Source of the DNA: Campylobacter vicugnae
Lineage (GTDB): Bacteria; Campylobacterota; Campylobacteria; Campylobacterales; Campylobacteraceae
Assembly: GCF_002139875.1 (NCBI RefSeq)
Contig: NZ_CP018793.1
Coordinates: forward strand, 1,364,001 to 1,428,000
DNA: 64,000 bases
Direction: 5' to 3'
Shown: piece by piece, positions 51,802-58,834 of the stretch
Layout: every line of letters begins with the position of its first letter
Position numbering within the stretch: the stretch's first letter is position 1
Position numbers and translations under genes: made by a program
Notes under the pieces: generated by a model
Seen by the model: the letters and a program-made list of their open reading frames with translations, nothing else
Told to the model about the DNA's origin: nothing
Database searches by the model: none

Positions 51802-51826
51802 ACATTTAGCCACAACAAAAGCCAAA
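51802..51826 (+). repeat. 25-bp repeat also at 54910-54934
   Basis: Identical 25 bases (begin ACATTTAGCCACAAC) occur at both places, each next to truncated copies of small genes. Evidence of local shuffling in the accessory region. Confidence 0.75.
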
Positions 51827-51863
51827 TTTGCTATAATACAAGCTAAATTTACAAAGGAATTTT

Positions 51864-51974
51864 ATGGATACGGAAAATATTGTTAAGAAAGTATGTAAAG
51901 AACTTCAAATCACGCAAAGGGAGTTAGCGGAGATTATCGGAAGTTGTTTAGAAATAAAATTTTGTATAATTTAA
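51864..51974 (+). pseudogene. Truncated small HTH gene
   Basis: A 36-codon frame with GGA ribosome site whose first 25 residues (ENIVKKVCKELQITQREL) match the N-termini of the HTH genes at 53251 and 54040, then diverges into an unrelated tail. Bases 51915-51941 equal 53312-53338 nearly exactly. Looks like an HTH gene cut when the RelA-like gene was inserted or rearranged. Confidence 0.6.
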
Positions 51975-52040
51975 GAGTTCAAGCCTTTTTTAAAGCCACT
52001 TTTTATAAAATAATACCAAAAATTTAACTAAGGTAAAAAA

Positions 52041-52991
52041 ATGAGAGTGTCAAACACTGCTGTTAGAAAAGCTGGGCTAAGCTTAAAAAACAATAGCACT
52101 ACAAAAGAGGATTTGGATGCTATCTCAACTTTTAGAAGCAATCATATTCAGCTTATGAAAATGCTAGTAAAAACAATATCTAAAAAACTCCCAAAACCGC
52201 TTTTTATAGCTAGAAGGCTTAAGAGGTTAAGCTCGATACAATCTAAACTTCAACGCTTTGAAGGTATGTGCTTAGACAGAATGCAAGATATAGGCGGTGT
52301 TAGAGCCGTTTTTAAGAACAATAACGAAGTTGAGCAGTTTGTAAAAAGTATAAAAGATGTTTATCTTGGCAAAAGAAGTGTGCTTGAAATAGTAAAAGAA
52401 AACGACTACATAACTCGTCCTAAGGCGGACGGATACAGAAGCTATCACATAGTTTTTAAATATAACGGCAAAATAGATGAAGTAAATGGCTATCATATCG
52501 AATTGCAACTCAGGGACTTACTTCAGCACTACTGGGCTACAGCAGTTGAAATTTTAGCCCTGCGAAGTAGCACAAACATTAAAGCAGGCTACGGCGATGA
52601 ACATTTTAAACGCTTTTTTTGGCTATGTGCTGAGCTATTTGCTGGGGCAAAAGAACACAAATACGAGATAAGGGAACTAGACAAAAAGCACAATATACTT
52701 TTTTTATTAAAAGGCTTAAATGTTGTAGCCGATAAGTTAGAAAAAGCGGGTAATGAAGAGAGTCTTTATCTTATGGTATTAGATGCGAAAGACGGCATAT
52801 TAAAGCTAACAGCCTTTAGCAAAGGCGAGCAACTCTTAGCTCAGGCAATGTATCAAAGCATGGAGACAAACGACAGCATGCAAAGCGTTTTAGTTAGCAT
52901 TGATAGTATCAAAAAGCTGAAAAAAGCTTACCCTAACTACTTTCTTGATGCTAAAAATTTTATAAAAGAAGTAACGGAGAGATTAAAATGA
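52041..52991 (+). CDS. RelA/SpoT-domain nucleotide pyrophosphokinase (toxSAS-like)
   Basis: 316 residues with a full synthetase domain at about residues 50-180: ARRLKRLSSIQSKLQRFEGM, RMQDIGGVRAVF, the substrate loop YITRPKADGYRSYHIVFKY and HIELQLRDLLQHYWATAVE with catalytic Glu. There is no hydrolase domain. Short, stand-alone synthetases of this kind in prophages (toxSAS) make alarmones or modify tRNA and act in phage defence with a neighbouring antitoxin. Its own extended -10 (TGTATAAT, 51964-51971) lies upstream and the next HTH gene overlaps by 4 bases. Active toxicity is inference. Confidence 0.82.
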   Translation: MRVSNTAVRKAGLSLKNNSTTKEDLDAISTFRSNHIQLMKMLVKTISKKLPKPLFIARRLKRLSSIQSKLQRFEGMCLDRMQDIGGVRAVFKNNNEVEQFVKSIKDVYLGKRSVLEIVKENDYITRPKADGYRSYHIVFKYNGKIDEVNGYHIELQLRDLLQHYWATAVEILALRSSTNIKAGYGDEHFKRFFWLCAELFAGAKEHKYEIRELDKKHNILFLLKGLNVVADKLEKAGNEESLYLMVLDAKDGILKLTAFSKGEQLLAQAMYQSMETNDSMQSVLVSIDSIKKLKKAYPNYFLDAKNFIKEVTERLK

Positions 52992-53215
52992 GTGATGAAA
53001 ACATAGTTAAACAAACTTGCAAAGAGTTAAATTTAACCTATAAACAATTAGGCGAGGCGATAGGGTATAGTGAGAGTGCTATTAAAAATGCAGGAGTAGG
53101 TGAAGCTAGTGAGCCGATGAAAAAGGCAATAGAATTATACAAAGAGACGCTAGAACTAAAAGAAAAACTTGCCGACTGGGAAACAATTAAGACTATAATA
53201 AAAAAGAATATCTAA
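52988..53215 (+). CDS. Small HTH protein coupled to the RelA-like gene
   Basis: 75 residues: MSDENIVKQTCKELNLTYKQ then LGEAIGYSESAIKNAG, an HTH similar to the neighbouring small regulators, and a coiled C-terminus (ELYKETLELKEKLADW). Overlaps the RelA-like stop by 4 bases, so it may be a transcriptional autoregulator or antitoxin. Confidence 0.7.
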   Translation: MSDENIVKQTCKELNLTYKQLGEAIGYSESAIKNAGVGEASEPMKKAIELYKETLELKEKLADWETIKTIIKKNI

Positions 53216-53250
53216 AATTTTAACCAGTCCAAAAATGGAAAGGAGAACTG

Positions 53251-53496
53251 ATGGCAGATGAGAAAGAGACAGATAATATAGTTAAAAAGGTGTGCCGTGA
53301 GCTAGGTATCACGCAAAGGGAGTTAGCGGAGATTATCAAAGTTAATGATGGAACAGTAAGGCAGTGGAGCAGTAAAGGCGATGTTATGCCAAACGTGGAA
53401 GTAACGTTAAATTTGTTACTTGAAAACCATAAATTAAAATCACAGCTAGATAAAATTAAACGTTTTGCTGAGCTTTTAGCAGAAATCCAAAGGTAG
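53251..53496 (+). CDS. Small HTH regulator, cassette copy 1
   Basis: 81 residues with an XRE-like HTH: KVCRELGITQRELAEIIKVN, DGTVRQWSSKGDVMPN. C-terminal coiled helix (NHKLKSQLDKIKRFAELLAE). It precedes a consensus promoter and two tiny membrane proteins, a layout repeated at 54040-54741. Confidence 0.75.
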   Translation: MADEKETDNIVKKVCRELGITQRELAEIIKVNDGTVRQWSSKGDVMPNVEVTLNLLLENHKLKSQLDKIKRFAELLAEIQR

Positions 53497-53573
53497 GAAC
53501 AAATTGTTCCACCCCTAAAAGTGAAGCAAAATAACATATTTTTATTTTTTTGTGAATTAAATATATAAAATAC

Positions 53574-53602
53574 TTGACAAATGTTATTTAAAATGTTATA
53601 AT
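53574..53602 (+). promoter_or_regulatory. Consensus promoter of tiny membrane cassette 1
   Basis: TTGACA, 17 bases, TATAAT: a textbook sigma-70 promoter, unusual for Campylobacter where -35 boxes are weak. A near-perfect 17-bp palindrome TGTGATTTAAACTCACA (53614-53630) sits just downstream and could be the operator of the upstream HTH protein. Confidence 0.75.
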
Positions 53603-53684
53603 ACGCCCATAAATGTGATTTAAACTCACATAAGTTCTTTTAAATAGGGTTGTCAAGTTTAAAGTGTTACGCTAGAATACAAAA

Positions 53685-53837
53685 ATGAATGAATTAATCA
53701 AAAACATAGGCTTAGGCTTATTTGTCAATGGAAGTTTCGCCCTACTAAATGGCGTTTTTACTATACAATCTTTTTTAATCACAATATTAAGTGTTGGGAT
53801 TATGTGGATTTGTATAAAATTAGAAAAAAAGGAGTAG
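53685..53837 (+). CDS. 50-residue membrane protein (cassette 1, A)
   Basis: Begins MNELIKNIGLGLFVNGSFAL and has two hydrophobic helices (FVNGSFALLNGVF, FLITILSVGIMWICI) with a short basic/acidic tail. Shares NIGLG-FVNG-FAL with the 60-residue protein at 54468. Ends with GGAG serving as the ribosome site of the next gene. Confidence 0.6.
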   Translation: MNELIKNIGLGLFVNGSFALLNGVFTIQSFLITILSVGIMWICIKLEKKE

Positions 53838-53839
53838 CA

Positions 53840-53947
53840 ATGGCAGGTCAAAATCTTATTTTAGCCATCACTATCATACTATTTGCGTTTGTTAGCTACA
53901 AAGCATACAAACAAAGCAAAAAACCACAAGGAAAATCACAACACTAA
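53840..53947 (+). CDS. 35-residue membrane protein (cassette 1, B)
   Basis: One membrane helix (NLILAITIILFAFVSYKAY) and a very basic tail ending KSQH. The counterpart at 54643 has the same layout and ends KLQH. The ribosome site is GGAG, 5 bases upstream of the ATG. Confidence 0.55.
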   Translation: MAGQNLILAITIILFAFVSYKAYKQSKKPQGKSQH

Positions 53948-54039
53948 AAACTTACGCCCTATTTGAAAGGTTAAAATTTCAAAAAAAGGGCGTAAAATGC
54001 AACTTACAAATAAAATATTATATATTTTAAAGGATTAAA

Positions 54040-54273
54040 ATGACAGATGAAAATTTGATTAAAAAAACTTGTAAAGAACTTCAAATCACGCAAAGAGAGC
54101 TGGCGGAGCGGATTGGAATGAGTGCAGATAGCTTAAATGTTGCTGTTTCAAATAATAAAATTAGCAAAATGACTGAAACTGCCATAAATTTAGTTTTAGA
54201 AGTTGAAACGCTAAAAAAAGAGCTTTTAAAATATGAAGCTTTAAAAACAGCCCTAAAAGACGCTATTTTTTAA
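54040..54273 (+). CDS. Small HTH regulator, cassette copy 2
   Basis: 77 residues: KKTCKELQITQRELAERIGM, then SADSLNVAVSNN and a helical C-terminus. Paralogue of 53251-53496 and of the stub at 51864. Precedes the second consensus promoter. Confidence 0.75.
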   Translation: MTDENLIKKTCKELQITQRELAERIGMSADSLNVAVSNNKISKMTETAINLVLEVETLKKELLKYEALKTALKDAIF

Positions 54274-54354
54274 TGGGGGAAAATTTCCCGCATTAAAATC
54301 TTAGTAAAATTAAGAATAATTTTTATATTTTATTAGTTTTATTTAGAAAAACTC

Positions 54355-54383
54355 TTGACAAATCTAAATTATTATAATATAAT
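54355..54383 (+). promoter_or_regulatory. Consensus promoter of tiny membrane cassette 2
   Basis: TTGACA, 17 bases, TATAAT, as in cassette 1. The downstream leader shares GTTCTTTTA and a GTTAAATTTA-like block with the first cassette, suggesting a conserved leader element. Confidence 0.75.
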
Positions 54384-54467
54384 TCTAGCATAAATCTTAA
54401 AAATATTAAGGTTTTGTTCTTTTAGGTGGAATTGTTAAATTTAGATTAGTTTGCTAAAATGTAAAGA

Positions 54468-54650
54468 ATGTTAAGACTGATTTTTAGCACAATACGAAAT
54501 ATTGGGTTAGGCATTTTTGTAAATGGTGCTTTTGCCTTGCAGTTTGCAGACGGCGAAGCGAAAGCTTATTGGGCGATAGCTGAGGGTATAGCAGTTATGC
54601 TTTTAGCTGGTTACGCTGAATTAAAAGCAAAAGGAGCAAACGATGAATGA
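54468..54650 (+). CDS. 60-residue membrane protein (cassette 2, A)
   Basis: Starts MLRLIFSTIRNIGLGIFVNG and has a second helix AEGIAVMLLAGYAEL. Similar to the cassette-1 A protein at NIGLG-FVNG-FAL. Overlaps the B gene by 8 bases. Confidence 0.65.
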   Translation: MLRLIFSTIRNIGLGIFVNGAFALQFADGEAKAYWAIAEGIAVMLLAGYAELKAKGANDE

Positions 54651-54741
54651 GCTTTTAATTTTTGGAGCGGTTATGGTTGTCATCTCAGCCGTAGCAGCGA
54701 TTTACGCACACAACAAATTTAAATCAAAGTTGCAACACTAA
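54643..54741 (+). CDS. 32-residue membrane protein (cassette 2, B)
   Basis: One helix (FGAVMVVISAVAAIYA) and a basic tail ending KSKLQH. Ribosome site AAGGAG upstream inside the A gene. Paired with A in the same way as cassette 1. Confidence 0.55.
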   Translation: MNELLIFGAVMVVISAVAAIYAHNKFKSKLQH

Positions 54742-54814
54742 TTTAAAATAAACAATTCCCCTAAATTGCAAAATCGCAACAAAGGGGAATTTATGCAAAC
54801 TTTAACTTTACAAA

Positions 54815-54882
54815 GACTTTTTAAAGCATATAGCGTTTATAGAGTGCCTTTGTGCCCAAAATGGCTACACTCTAAATTTAGA
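54815..54882 (+). repeat. Scar copy of the 3' end of the 57619 gene
   Basis: 68 bases match 57835-57902 with one difference and are followed by the same AAGGATTTAAATAATGAG block. A short ATG frame here (54793-54897) reads the copy out of frame, and an ATG at 54897 matches the start of the 52988 gene for five codons before a stop. Best seen as recombination debris, not genes. The 25-bp repeat 54910-54934 follows. Confidence 0.75.
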
Positions 54883-55010
54883 CAAGGATTTAAATAATGA
54901 GTGATGAAAACATTTAGCCACAACAAAAGCCAAAATTTAGCCCTAGGGAATAAACTAAGACTTTTAAACGATAAAATCAAAAATGATAAAAATATCAATA
55001 AGGAGCAGTA

Positions 55011-55166
55011 ATGGCAGAAGAAAAAGAGACAGCACAAAGGATAATGCTAACAATGAGTGCGAAGTTAAAAGAAATAGTAGATAAAAAAGCTGATGAACTC
55101 GGTATAAATACCACGCAATACATCATAAATCTAATTATCAATGATATAAAGACTGAAAAAAAATAG
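55011..55166 (+). CDS. Small ribbon-helix-helix-like protein
   Basis: 51 residues starting MAEEKETAQRIMLTMSAKLK with the pattern of an RHH repressor: a strand (RIMLTMS), helix (LKEIVDKKADELG) and helix (TTQYIINLIIND). AAGGAG precedes the ATG. Possibly regulates the antirepressor via the dyad at 55221-55259. Confidence 0.6.
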   Translation: MAEEKETAQRIMLTMSAKLKEIVDKKADELGINTTQYIINLIINDIKTEKK

Positions 55167-55220
55167 TAATTTGATTTCTCTCATTTTTGAGAAAAATACA
55201 TTTTCTTACAATTTAGTAAG

Positions 55221-55259
55221 CATATAGTTATCATTAAGTATATTTTAAGTAACTATATG
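55221..55259. promoter_or_regulatory. 10-bp perfect dyad upstream of the antirepressor
   Basis: CATATAGTTA and TAACTATATG separated by 19 bases, between the RHH gene and the antirepressor. A plausible operator of the RHH protein or a terminator-like fold. Confidence 0.5.
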
Positions 55260-55263
55260 TAAT

Positions 55264-55302
55264 CATTCGCTTATCAATTAATTACAGAAAGGTAAGCGAA
55301 TG
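55264..55302 (+). promoter_or_regulatory. Hairpin enclosing the antirepressor start codon
   Basis: A perfect 10-bp stem CATTCGCTTA/TAAGCGAATG whose right arm ends with the ATG at 55300-55302, while the ribosome site AAAGG lies in the 19-base loop next to the stem. In mRNA this would hide the start codon, suggesting translational control. Confidence 0.6.
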
Positions 55303-55950
55303 CAACTATCTTTAACATTTCCAATAACAGAGTTACAAGGTGCTTTTCCAACTAATGCGGAAATTCTTTTTAAATTCCTAGCGGTTGATACAAAATTTGC
55401 CGACTGGATAACTAGAAGAATAAACAAATACAGCTTTACTGAAAATCAAGACTACATTATTCAAACCACTTACACAGGAAAGCGACCACGCAAAGAGTAT
55501 TTTATCACTCTTGATATGGCTAAAGAGCTTTGTATGGTAGAAAATAATGAGCGTGGCAAAGAAGCAAGACGTTACTTTATAGAGTGCGAAAAAAGACTAA
55601 CACGCCTTAAAGCAATAGAACAAACAAACCGCATAGCAAATTTAGAAGCTATCGCTATGAGTAAAGAGAGATACCACGCAAAGCAAATCAACGGCTACAA
55701 AGCTCAATTAACCAAACAGGGCAAGAAAATCGAGCTATTAAAAACTAAACTCACTATCGCCGAAAATGAAGCTAAAAGTCTAAGCAATGATGAAGAGCTT
55801 TTAAAAAAGCTTGAGTGGCTCTTTAAAAGAGCTTTGGCTGATGGCGTGATATATGCTATCAATAGCTCAAGAGATAAAATCATCAATGATGCTTTAAAAA
55901 GAGCTAGTGATGAGTTTATGAGTAATTTACATTTATTAAAAAATCAATAA
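55300..55950 (+). CDS. AntA/AntB-type antirepressor
   Basis: 216 residues with an AntA domain at residues 20-110: VDTKFADWITRRINKYSFTE, YFITLDMAKELCMVENNERG, KEARRYFIECEKR. The C-terminal half is a coiled coil (KQGKKIELLKTKLTIAENEA) followed by an acidic-basic helix. Antirepressors of this family bind phage repressors to allow lytic growth. The start is inside a hairpin (see separate entry). Confidence 0.85.
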   Translation: MQLSLTFPITELQGAFPTNAEILFKFLAVDTKFADWITRRINKYSFTENQDYIIQTTYTGKRPRKEYFITLDMAKELCMVENNERGKEARRYFIECEKRLTRLKAIEQTNRIANLEAIAMSKERYHAKQINGYKAQLTKQGKKIELLKTKLTIAENEAKSLSNDEELLKKLEWLFKRALADGVIYAINSSRDKIINDALKRASDEFMSNLHLLKNQ

Positions 55951-55961
55951 AAGGACACACA

Positions 55962-56222
55962 ATGGAAAAACTTCTTAATCAAAGAGAGTGGATTATGAAT
56001 AGGCTTTTGACAATAGGTCAAATCACACGCAATGAGTGCCTAAGAAGATTTATATCACGCCTTAGCGGTCATATATATGCCATCAAAGAGCAAAATCCAA
56101 CTTGGCAAATAGACTCTAAAATGGTTAAAACACCTAGCGGCAAAGATTATATCTATAAACTAACAAATAGAGATGAAATCTTAGCAAATTTAGATAAAAA
56201 ACTACAAAAGATAGGAGCATAA
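55962..56222 (+). CDS. Small HTH-like phage protein
   Basis: 86 residues, beginning MEKLLNQREWIMNRLLTIGQ with a winged-helix-like core ITRNECLRRFISRLSGHIYA and a basic tail. Such proteins often precede phage recombination genes. Function unknown. Confidence 0.65.
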   Translation: MEKLLNQREWIMNRLLTIGQITRNECLRRFISRLSGHIYAIKEQNPTWQIDSKMVKTPSGKDYIYKLTNRDEILANLDKKLQKIGA

Positions 56223-56223
56223 A

Positions 56224-56814
56224 ATGCTAGAATTACTTAAAATCCAAACGGAGCTAAAAGCCCCAAAAACTCAATTTAACAAATTTGGTGGCTATCAATA
56301 TAGAAGTTGCGAAGACATAGTAGAAGCCTTAAAACCACTTCAAGAAAAGTATAAATGTGTAGTATTATTAAATGATGAATTAGTTATCATCGGCGATAGA
56401 TATTATATCAAAGCCACCGCTACCATTGTCAATGAAAAAGGCGATAAACTAAGCGTTTCAGCCCTAGCTAGAGAGCCAGAGAATAAAAAAGGTATGGACG
56501 AGAGCCAAATCACAGGAAGCTCATCAAGTTACGCTAGAAAATACGCTTTAAATGGGCTTTTTGCTATTGATGATACTAAAGACGCAGACTCTACAAACAC
56601 ACACGATAAAGAGCCTAGCAAAAATCAAAAGCAAACCCCAACGCTAACACTAGAGCAAAAAAGAGATATAACAGAGCTTTTAGAAGCCACAAACACCGAT
56701 TTAAACAAGTTTTTAGACTTCTTTAAAGTCTATTCTATAGATAATGTGCCTTATGACAAGGCTTTTTCAATGCTAACTAAAAAACTTAATCAAAACAAAG
56801 GAGAAGCAAAATGA
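56224..56814 (+). CDS. erf: ERF-family ssDNA annealing protein
   Basis: 196 residues with the ERF pattern: TQFNKFGGYQYRSCEDIVEA, LKPLQEKYKCVVLLNDE, then ITGSSSSYARKYALNGLFAI and DDTKDADS. A Pro/Gln linker and a C-terminal helical region follow. Anneals single strands in phage recombination, working with the exonuclease encoded next (overlap 4 bases). Confidence 0.9.
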   Translation: MLELLKIQTELKAPKTQFNKFGGYQYRSCEDIVEALKPLQEKYKCVVLLNDELVIIGDRYYIKATATIVNEKGDKLSVSALAREPENKKGMDESQITGSSSSYARKYALNGLFAIDDTKDADSTNTHDKEPSKNQKQTPTLTLEQKRDITELLEATNTDLNKFLDFFKVYSIDNVPYDKAFSMLTKKLNQNKGEAK

Positions 56815-57629
56815 TAGTAGATTTAATCCAAGGCTCAAAAGAGTGGCTAGAATATCGCAGAACTAAATTTAACGCTAGTGAGACGCCTGATATTATGGGC
56901 GTAGGCTTTAATAAATCTTATCAATTAGCCAAAATCAAAAAAGGCGATATAACAGTCTATCAAAATGAAGCTATGAGACAAGGCCAAGCTTATGAGCCTA
57001 TGATAAGAGATAAAATAAATGAAATCTTTAATCTAAATTTAAAGCCTATGGTAATGCTTAGCGATGATGACGATAGATTTTCAGCTAGTTTAGATGGCGT
57101 TGATGGTGATACATTTTGTGAGATTAAATTTTCAAAATCAGAATTAGAGTATTTAGAGAAGCATAAAAAACCAAGCGACAAATACTACTATCAAATCCAG
57201 CACCAATTCTATGTAAGTAATTTAAAGCGTTGTATCTACGCAGTGGGCTATATAGATGATAACTTCGAGCTATCAATATCTCATATAGAAGTCAGTAGAG
57301 ATGATAAAACTATAGATAAAATCAAAAAAGCGTGGGATAAATTCGAAAAAGATTATCTAAATGCTGATAATTATGGTTGGGAGAGCCTATGCGATGAGCT
57401 TTTAAAATTAAATGATGAAAAAAAATTACTAGATGAGAAAATAGAAAAGCTCAAAAAAGAAGCTATAAAAAAAGCTGACGGCAAGGAGTTTTCCGCCTTT
57501 GGAGTTACAATTTACAAAACCACACGCAAAACGGCCGATTATAAATCATTTTTAGCTGATGAGAACTTAGAAATCCCAGAAAAATATTATAAATCAAGCG
57601 AGAGTTGGGGCGTTAGAGTTGCGAATTAG
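56811..57629 (+). CDS. YqaJ-type viral recombinase exonuclease
   Basis: 272 residues with the lambda-exonuclease-like fold: QGSKEWLEYRRTKFNASETP, metal ligands in ASLDGVDGDTFCEIKFS (E-x-K) and YYYQIQHQFYVS. A coiled Lys/Glu helix near the C-terminus. Generates 3' ssDNA for ERF. Part of the erf-yqaJ-ssb recombination module. Confidence 0.9.
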   Translation: MIVDLIQGSKEWLEYRRTKFNASETPDIMGVGFNKSYQLAKIKKGDITVYQNEAMRQGQAYEPMIRDKINEIFNLNLKPMVMLSDDDDRFSASLDGVDGDTFCEIKFSKSELEYLEKHKKPSDKYYYQIQHQFYVSNLKRCIYAVGYIDDNFELSISHIEVSRDDKTIDKIKKAWDKFEKDYLNADNYGWESLCDELLKLNDEKKLLDEKIEKLKKEAIKKADGKEFSAFGVTIYKTTRKTADYKSFLADENLEIPEKYYKSSESWGVRVAN

Positions 57630-57912
57630 TAGTGATTTTAATCGTTTTATCCACGGCGTAGTGCTTAAAGAAGTCCAAAAAATCCCATTTTTAAAAGTAG
57701 GAGCGTTGAAAATAGCTATCAAACCAAGGTATCTAAGCCGTAACGCTCTTAAAAAGATTTTAAAAACAATTGATGATGAGTATCCAAAAGACAAAAATCA
57801 AGAGCCATTTAGCTACAAAAAGCTAAATGAGCTTGACTTTTTAAAGCATATAGCGTTTATAGAGTGCCTTTGTGCCGAAAATGGCTACACTCTAAATTTA
57901 GAAAAAGAATAA
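57619..57912 (+). CDS. Phage protein of unknown function
   Basis: 97 residues from TTG 57619, overlapping YqaJ by 11 bases. No recognised domain. A Tyr/Asp-rich C-terminus (FIECLCAENGYTLNLEKE). A truncated copy of its 3' end is at 54815. Confidence 0.6.
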   Translation: MRISSDFNRFIHGVVLKEVQKIPFLKVGALKIAIKPRYLSRNALKKILKTIDDEYPKDKNQEPFSYKKLNELDFLKHIAFIECLCAENGYTLNLEKE

Positions 57913-57923
57913 GGATTTAAATA

Positions 57924-58262
57924 ATGAGCTATCCAAGCCTAAAACAGCTTAAAACGGATTTTATCAATGAAGAAAGAGCCGAAGTCAAAAAGTATCATCA
58001 AGGCTCTAAAAAGCTTAATTTAAGCGATGAAAAATATATCGTAACTATGAAAAAATATTGCGATTTATTAGATAACTATTTTAATTCTAGACAGACAAAT
58101 AGCAAAAATTTAGAATTGAAATTACAATTAAGTAATCTTAGAGAATACTCTAATGAGCTTAACAATCTAGCTAATGAGCTACAAAAAGCAATAGAGCTAA
58201 ACTCACTAATACAAATCAAAACCATAGCCAAAAAGCTAATCTCACATATAAAAGGAGAATAA
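57924..58262 (+). CDS. Coiled-coil phage protein
   Basis: 112 residues, strongly helical and charged (KNLELKLQLSNLREYSNELN ... NNLANELQKAIEL). Sits between recombination genes and SSB; may help DNA pairing. No family recognised. Confidence 0.6.
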   Translation: MSYPSLKQLKTDFINEERAEVKKYHQGSKKLNLSDEKYIVTMKKYCDLLDNYFNSRQTNSKNLELKLQLSNLREYSNELNNLANELQKAIELNSLIQIKTIAKKLISHIKGE

Positions 58263-58263
58263 A

Positions 58264-58671
58264 ATGTTTAACAAAGTTATTTTAACTGGTAATTTAAGTA
58301 AAGATATAACTCTAAAAAGCAATAGCAATATCACAATAGCAAATACAACTATAGCAGTCAATAGAAAATTCAAAAACCAAAATGGCGATATGAGCGAAGA
58401 AGTTCTATTTATAGATATTACCTTTTTTGGCCGTCAAGCCGAAATAGCAAACCAATATCTAAATAAAGGTAGCAAAGTCTTAATAGAAGGAAGACTAAAG
58501 TATGATACTTGGAAAGACCAAAACGGCCAAAATCGCTCCAAACACTTAGTGATAGTAGAGAGTATGGAGATGCTAAGCGGACAAAACGCAGGGGCAAATC
58601 AAACCGACAATAGCCCAAATACAAATAATAATCAAAGCCATAATGAAAGCTACGATGAAATCCCATTTTAG
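58264..58671 (+). CDS. ssb: Single-strand DNA-binding protein
   Basis: 135 residues with the OB-fold pattern: MFNKVILTGNLSKDITLKSN, FIDITFFGRQAEIANQYLNK, GSKVLIEGRLKYDTWKDQNG and an acidic tip DEIPF, the usual SSB C-terminus. Phage SSB for the recombination module. Last gene before attR. Confidence 0.93.
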   Translation: MFNKVILTGNLSKDITLKSNSNITIANTTIAVNRKFKNQNGDMSEEVLFIDITFFGRQAEIANQYLNKGSKVLIEGRLKYDTWKDQNGQNRSKHLVIVESMEMLSGQNAGANQTDNSPNTNNNQSHNESYDEIPF

Positions 58672-58686
58672 CTAAATTTACAAAAA

Positions 58687-58721
58687 CCTAGAAAGTATAA
58701 ATCGCTATATATTTTCTAAGG
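58687..58721 (+). terminator. Hairpin after ssb
   Basis: Stem CCTAGAAA / TTTCTAAGG (one bulge) with an inner TATA/TATA pair, 15 bases after the ssb stop. Likely ends the rightward early transcript before attR. Confidence 0.5.
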
Positions 58722-58729
58722 TGATTTTA

Positions 58730-58757
58730 CAAAGGGTTAAGGAAAAGGTTAAGGATA
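58730..58757. repeat. Right integrase arm-type site
   Basis: Second 28-base copy, 54 bases inside attR, followed by an inverted CCTTAACC, giving three GGTTAAGG-type sites on this arm against two on the left. This asymmetry is typical of attP arms. Confidence 0.7.
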
Positions 58758-58811
58758 CAAACCTTAACCAACCCACCAAATAACTATATAACCACCATTT
58801 AATAATATATA

Positions 58812-58834
58812 TTCAAGTCTCCCCCTAGGCACCA
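58812..58834. repeat. attR core
   Basis: Copy of the tRNA 3' end (the displaced host end) identical to 21502-21524 and in the same orientation. It has no upstream tRNA body, confirming it is the integration scar. Confidence 0.9.

Larger units (their letters stand above)
21502..58834. mobile_element. Complete-looking 37-kb prophage integrated in a tRNA gene
   Basis: Bounded by two identical 23-base cores, the left one being the 3' end of the CAU tRNA. Inside are a P4-type integrase, AlpA-like protein, LexA-like repressor, recombination genes, replication genes, VRR-NUC nuclease, terminase, portal, capsid, fibres, ejection-type proteins and lysis genes. There is no tail tube, tape measure or baseplate set, which with the portal/ejection proteins suggests a short-tailed phage. 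All essential late modules seem intact, so induction is plausible. Only the small toxin-like gene at 32972-33409 and some small fragments appear broken. Confidence 0.92.

Noticed and set aside
54793-54897. 34-codon gene
   Set aside because: Reads a duplicated gene fragment in the wrong frame; best explained as a recombination scar.
21502-58834. Integrative conjugative or satellite element instead of a phage
   Set aside because: No conjugation or relaxase genes; terminase, portal, capsid, fibres and a full lysis set are all present.
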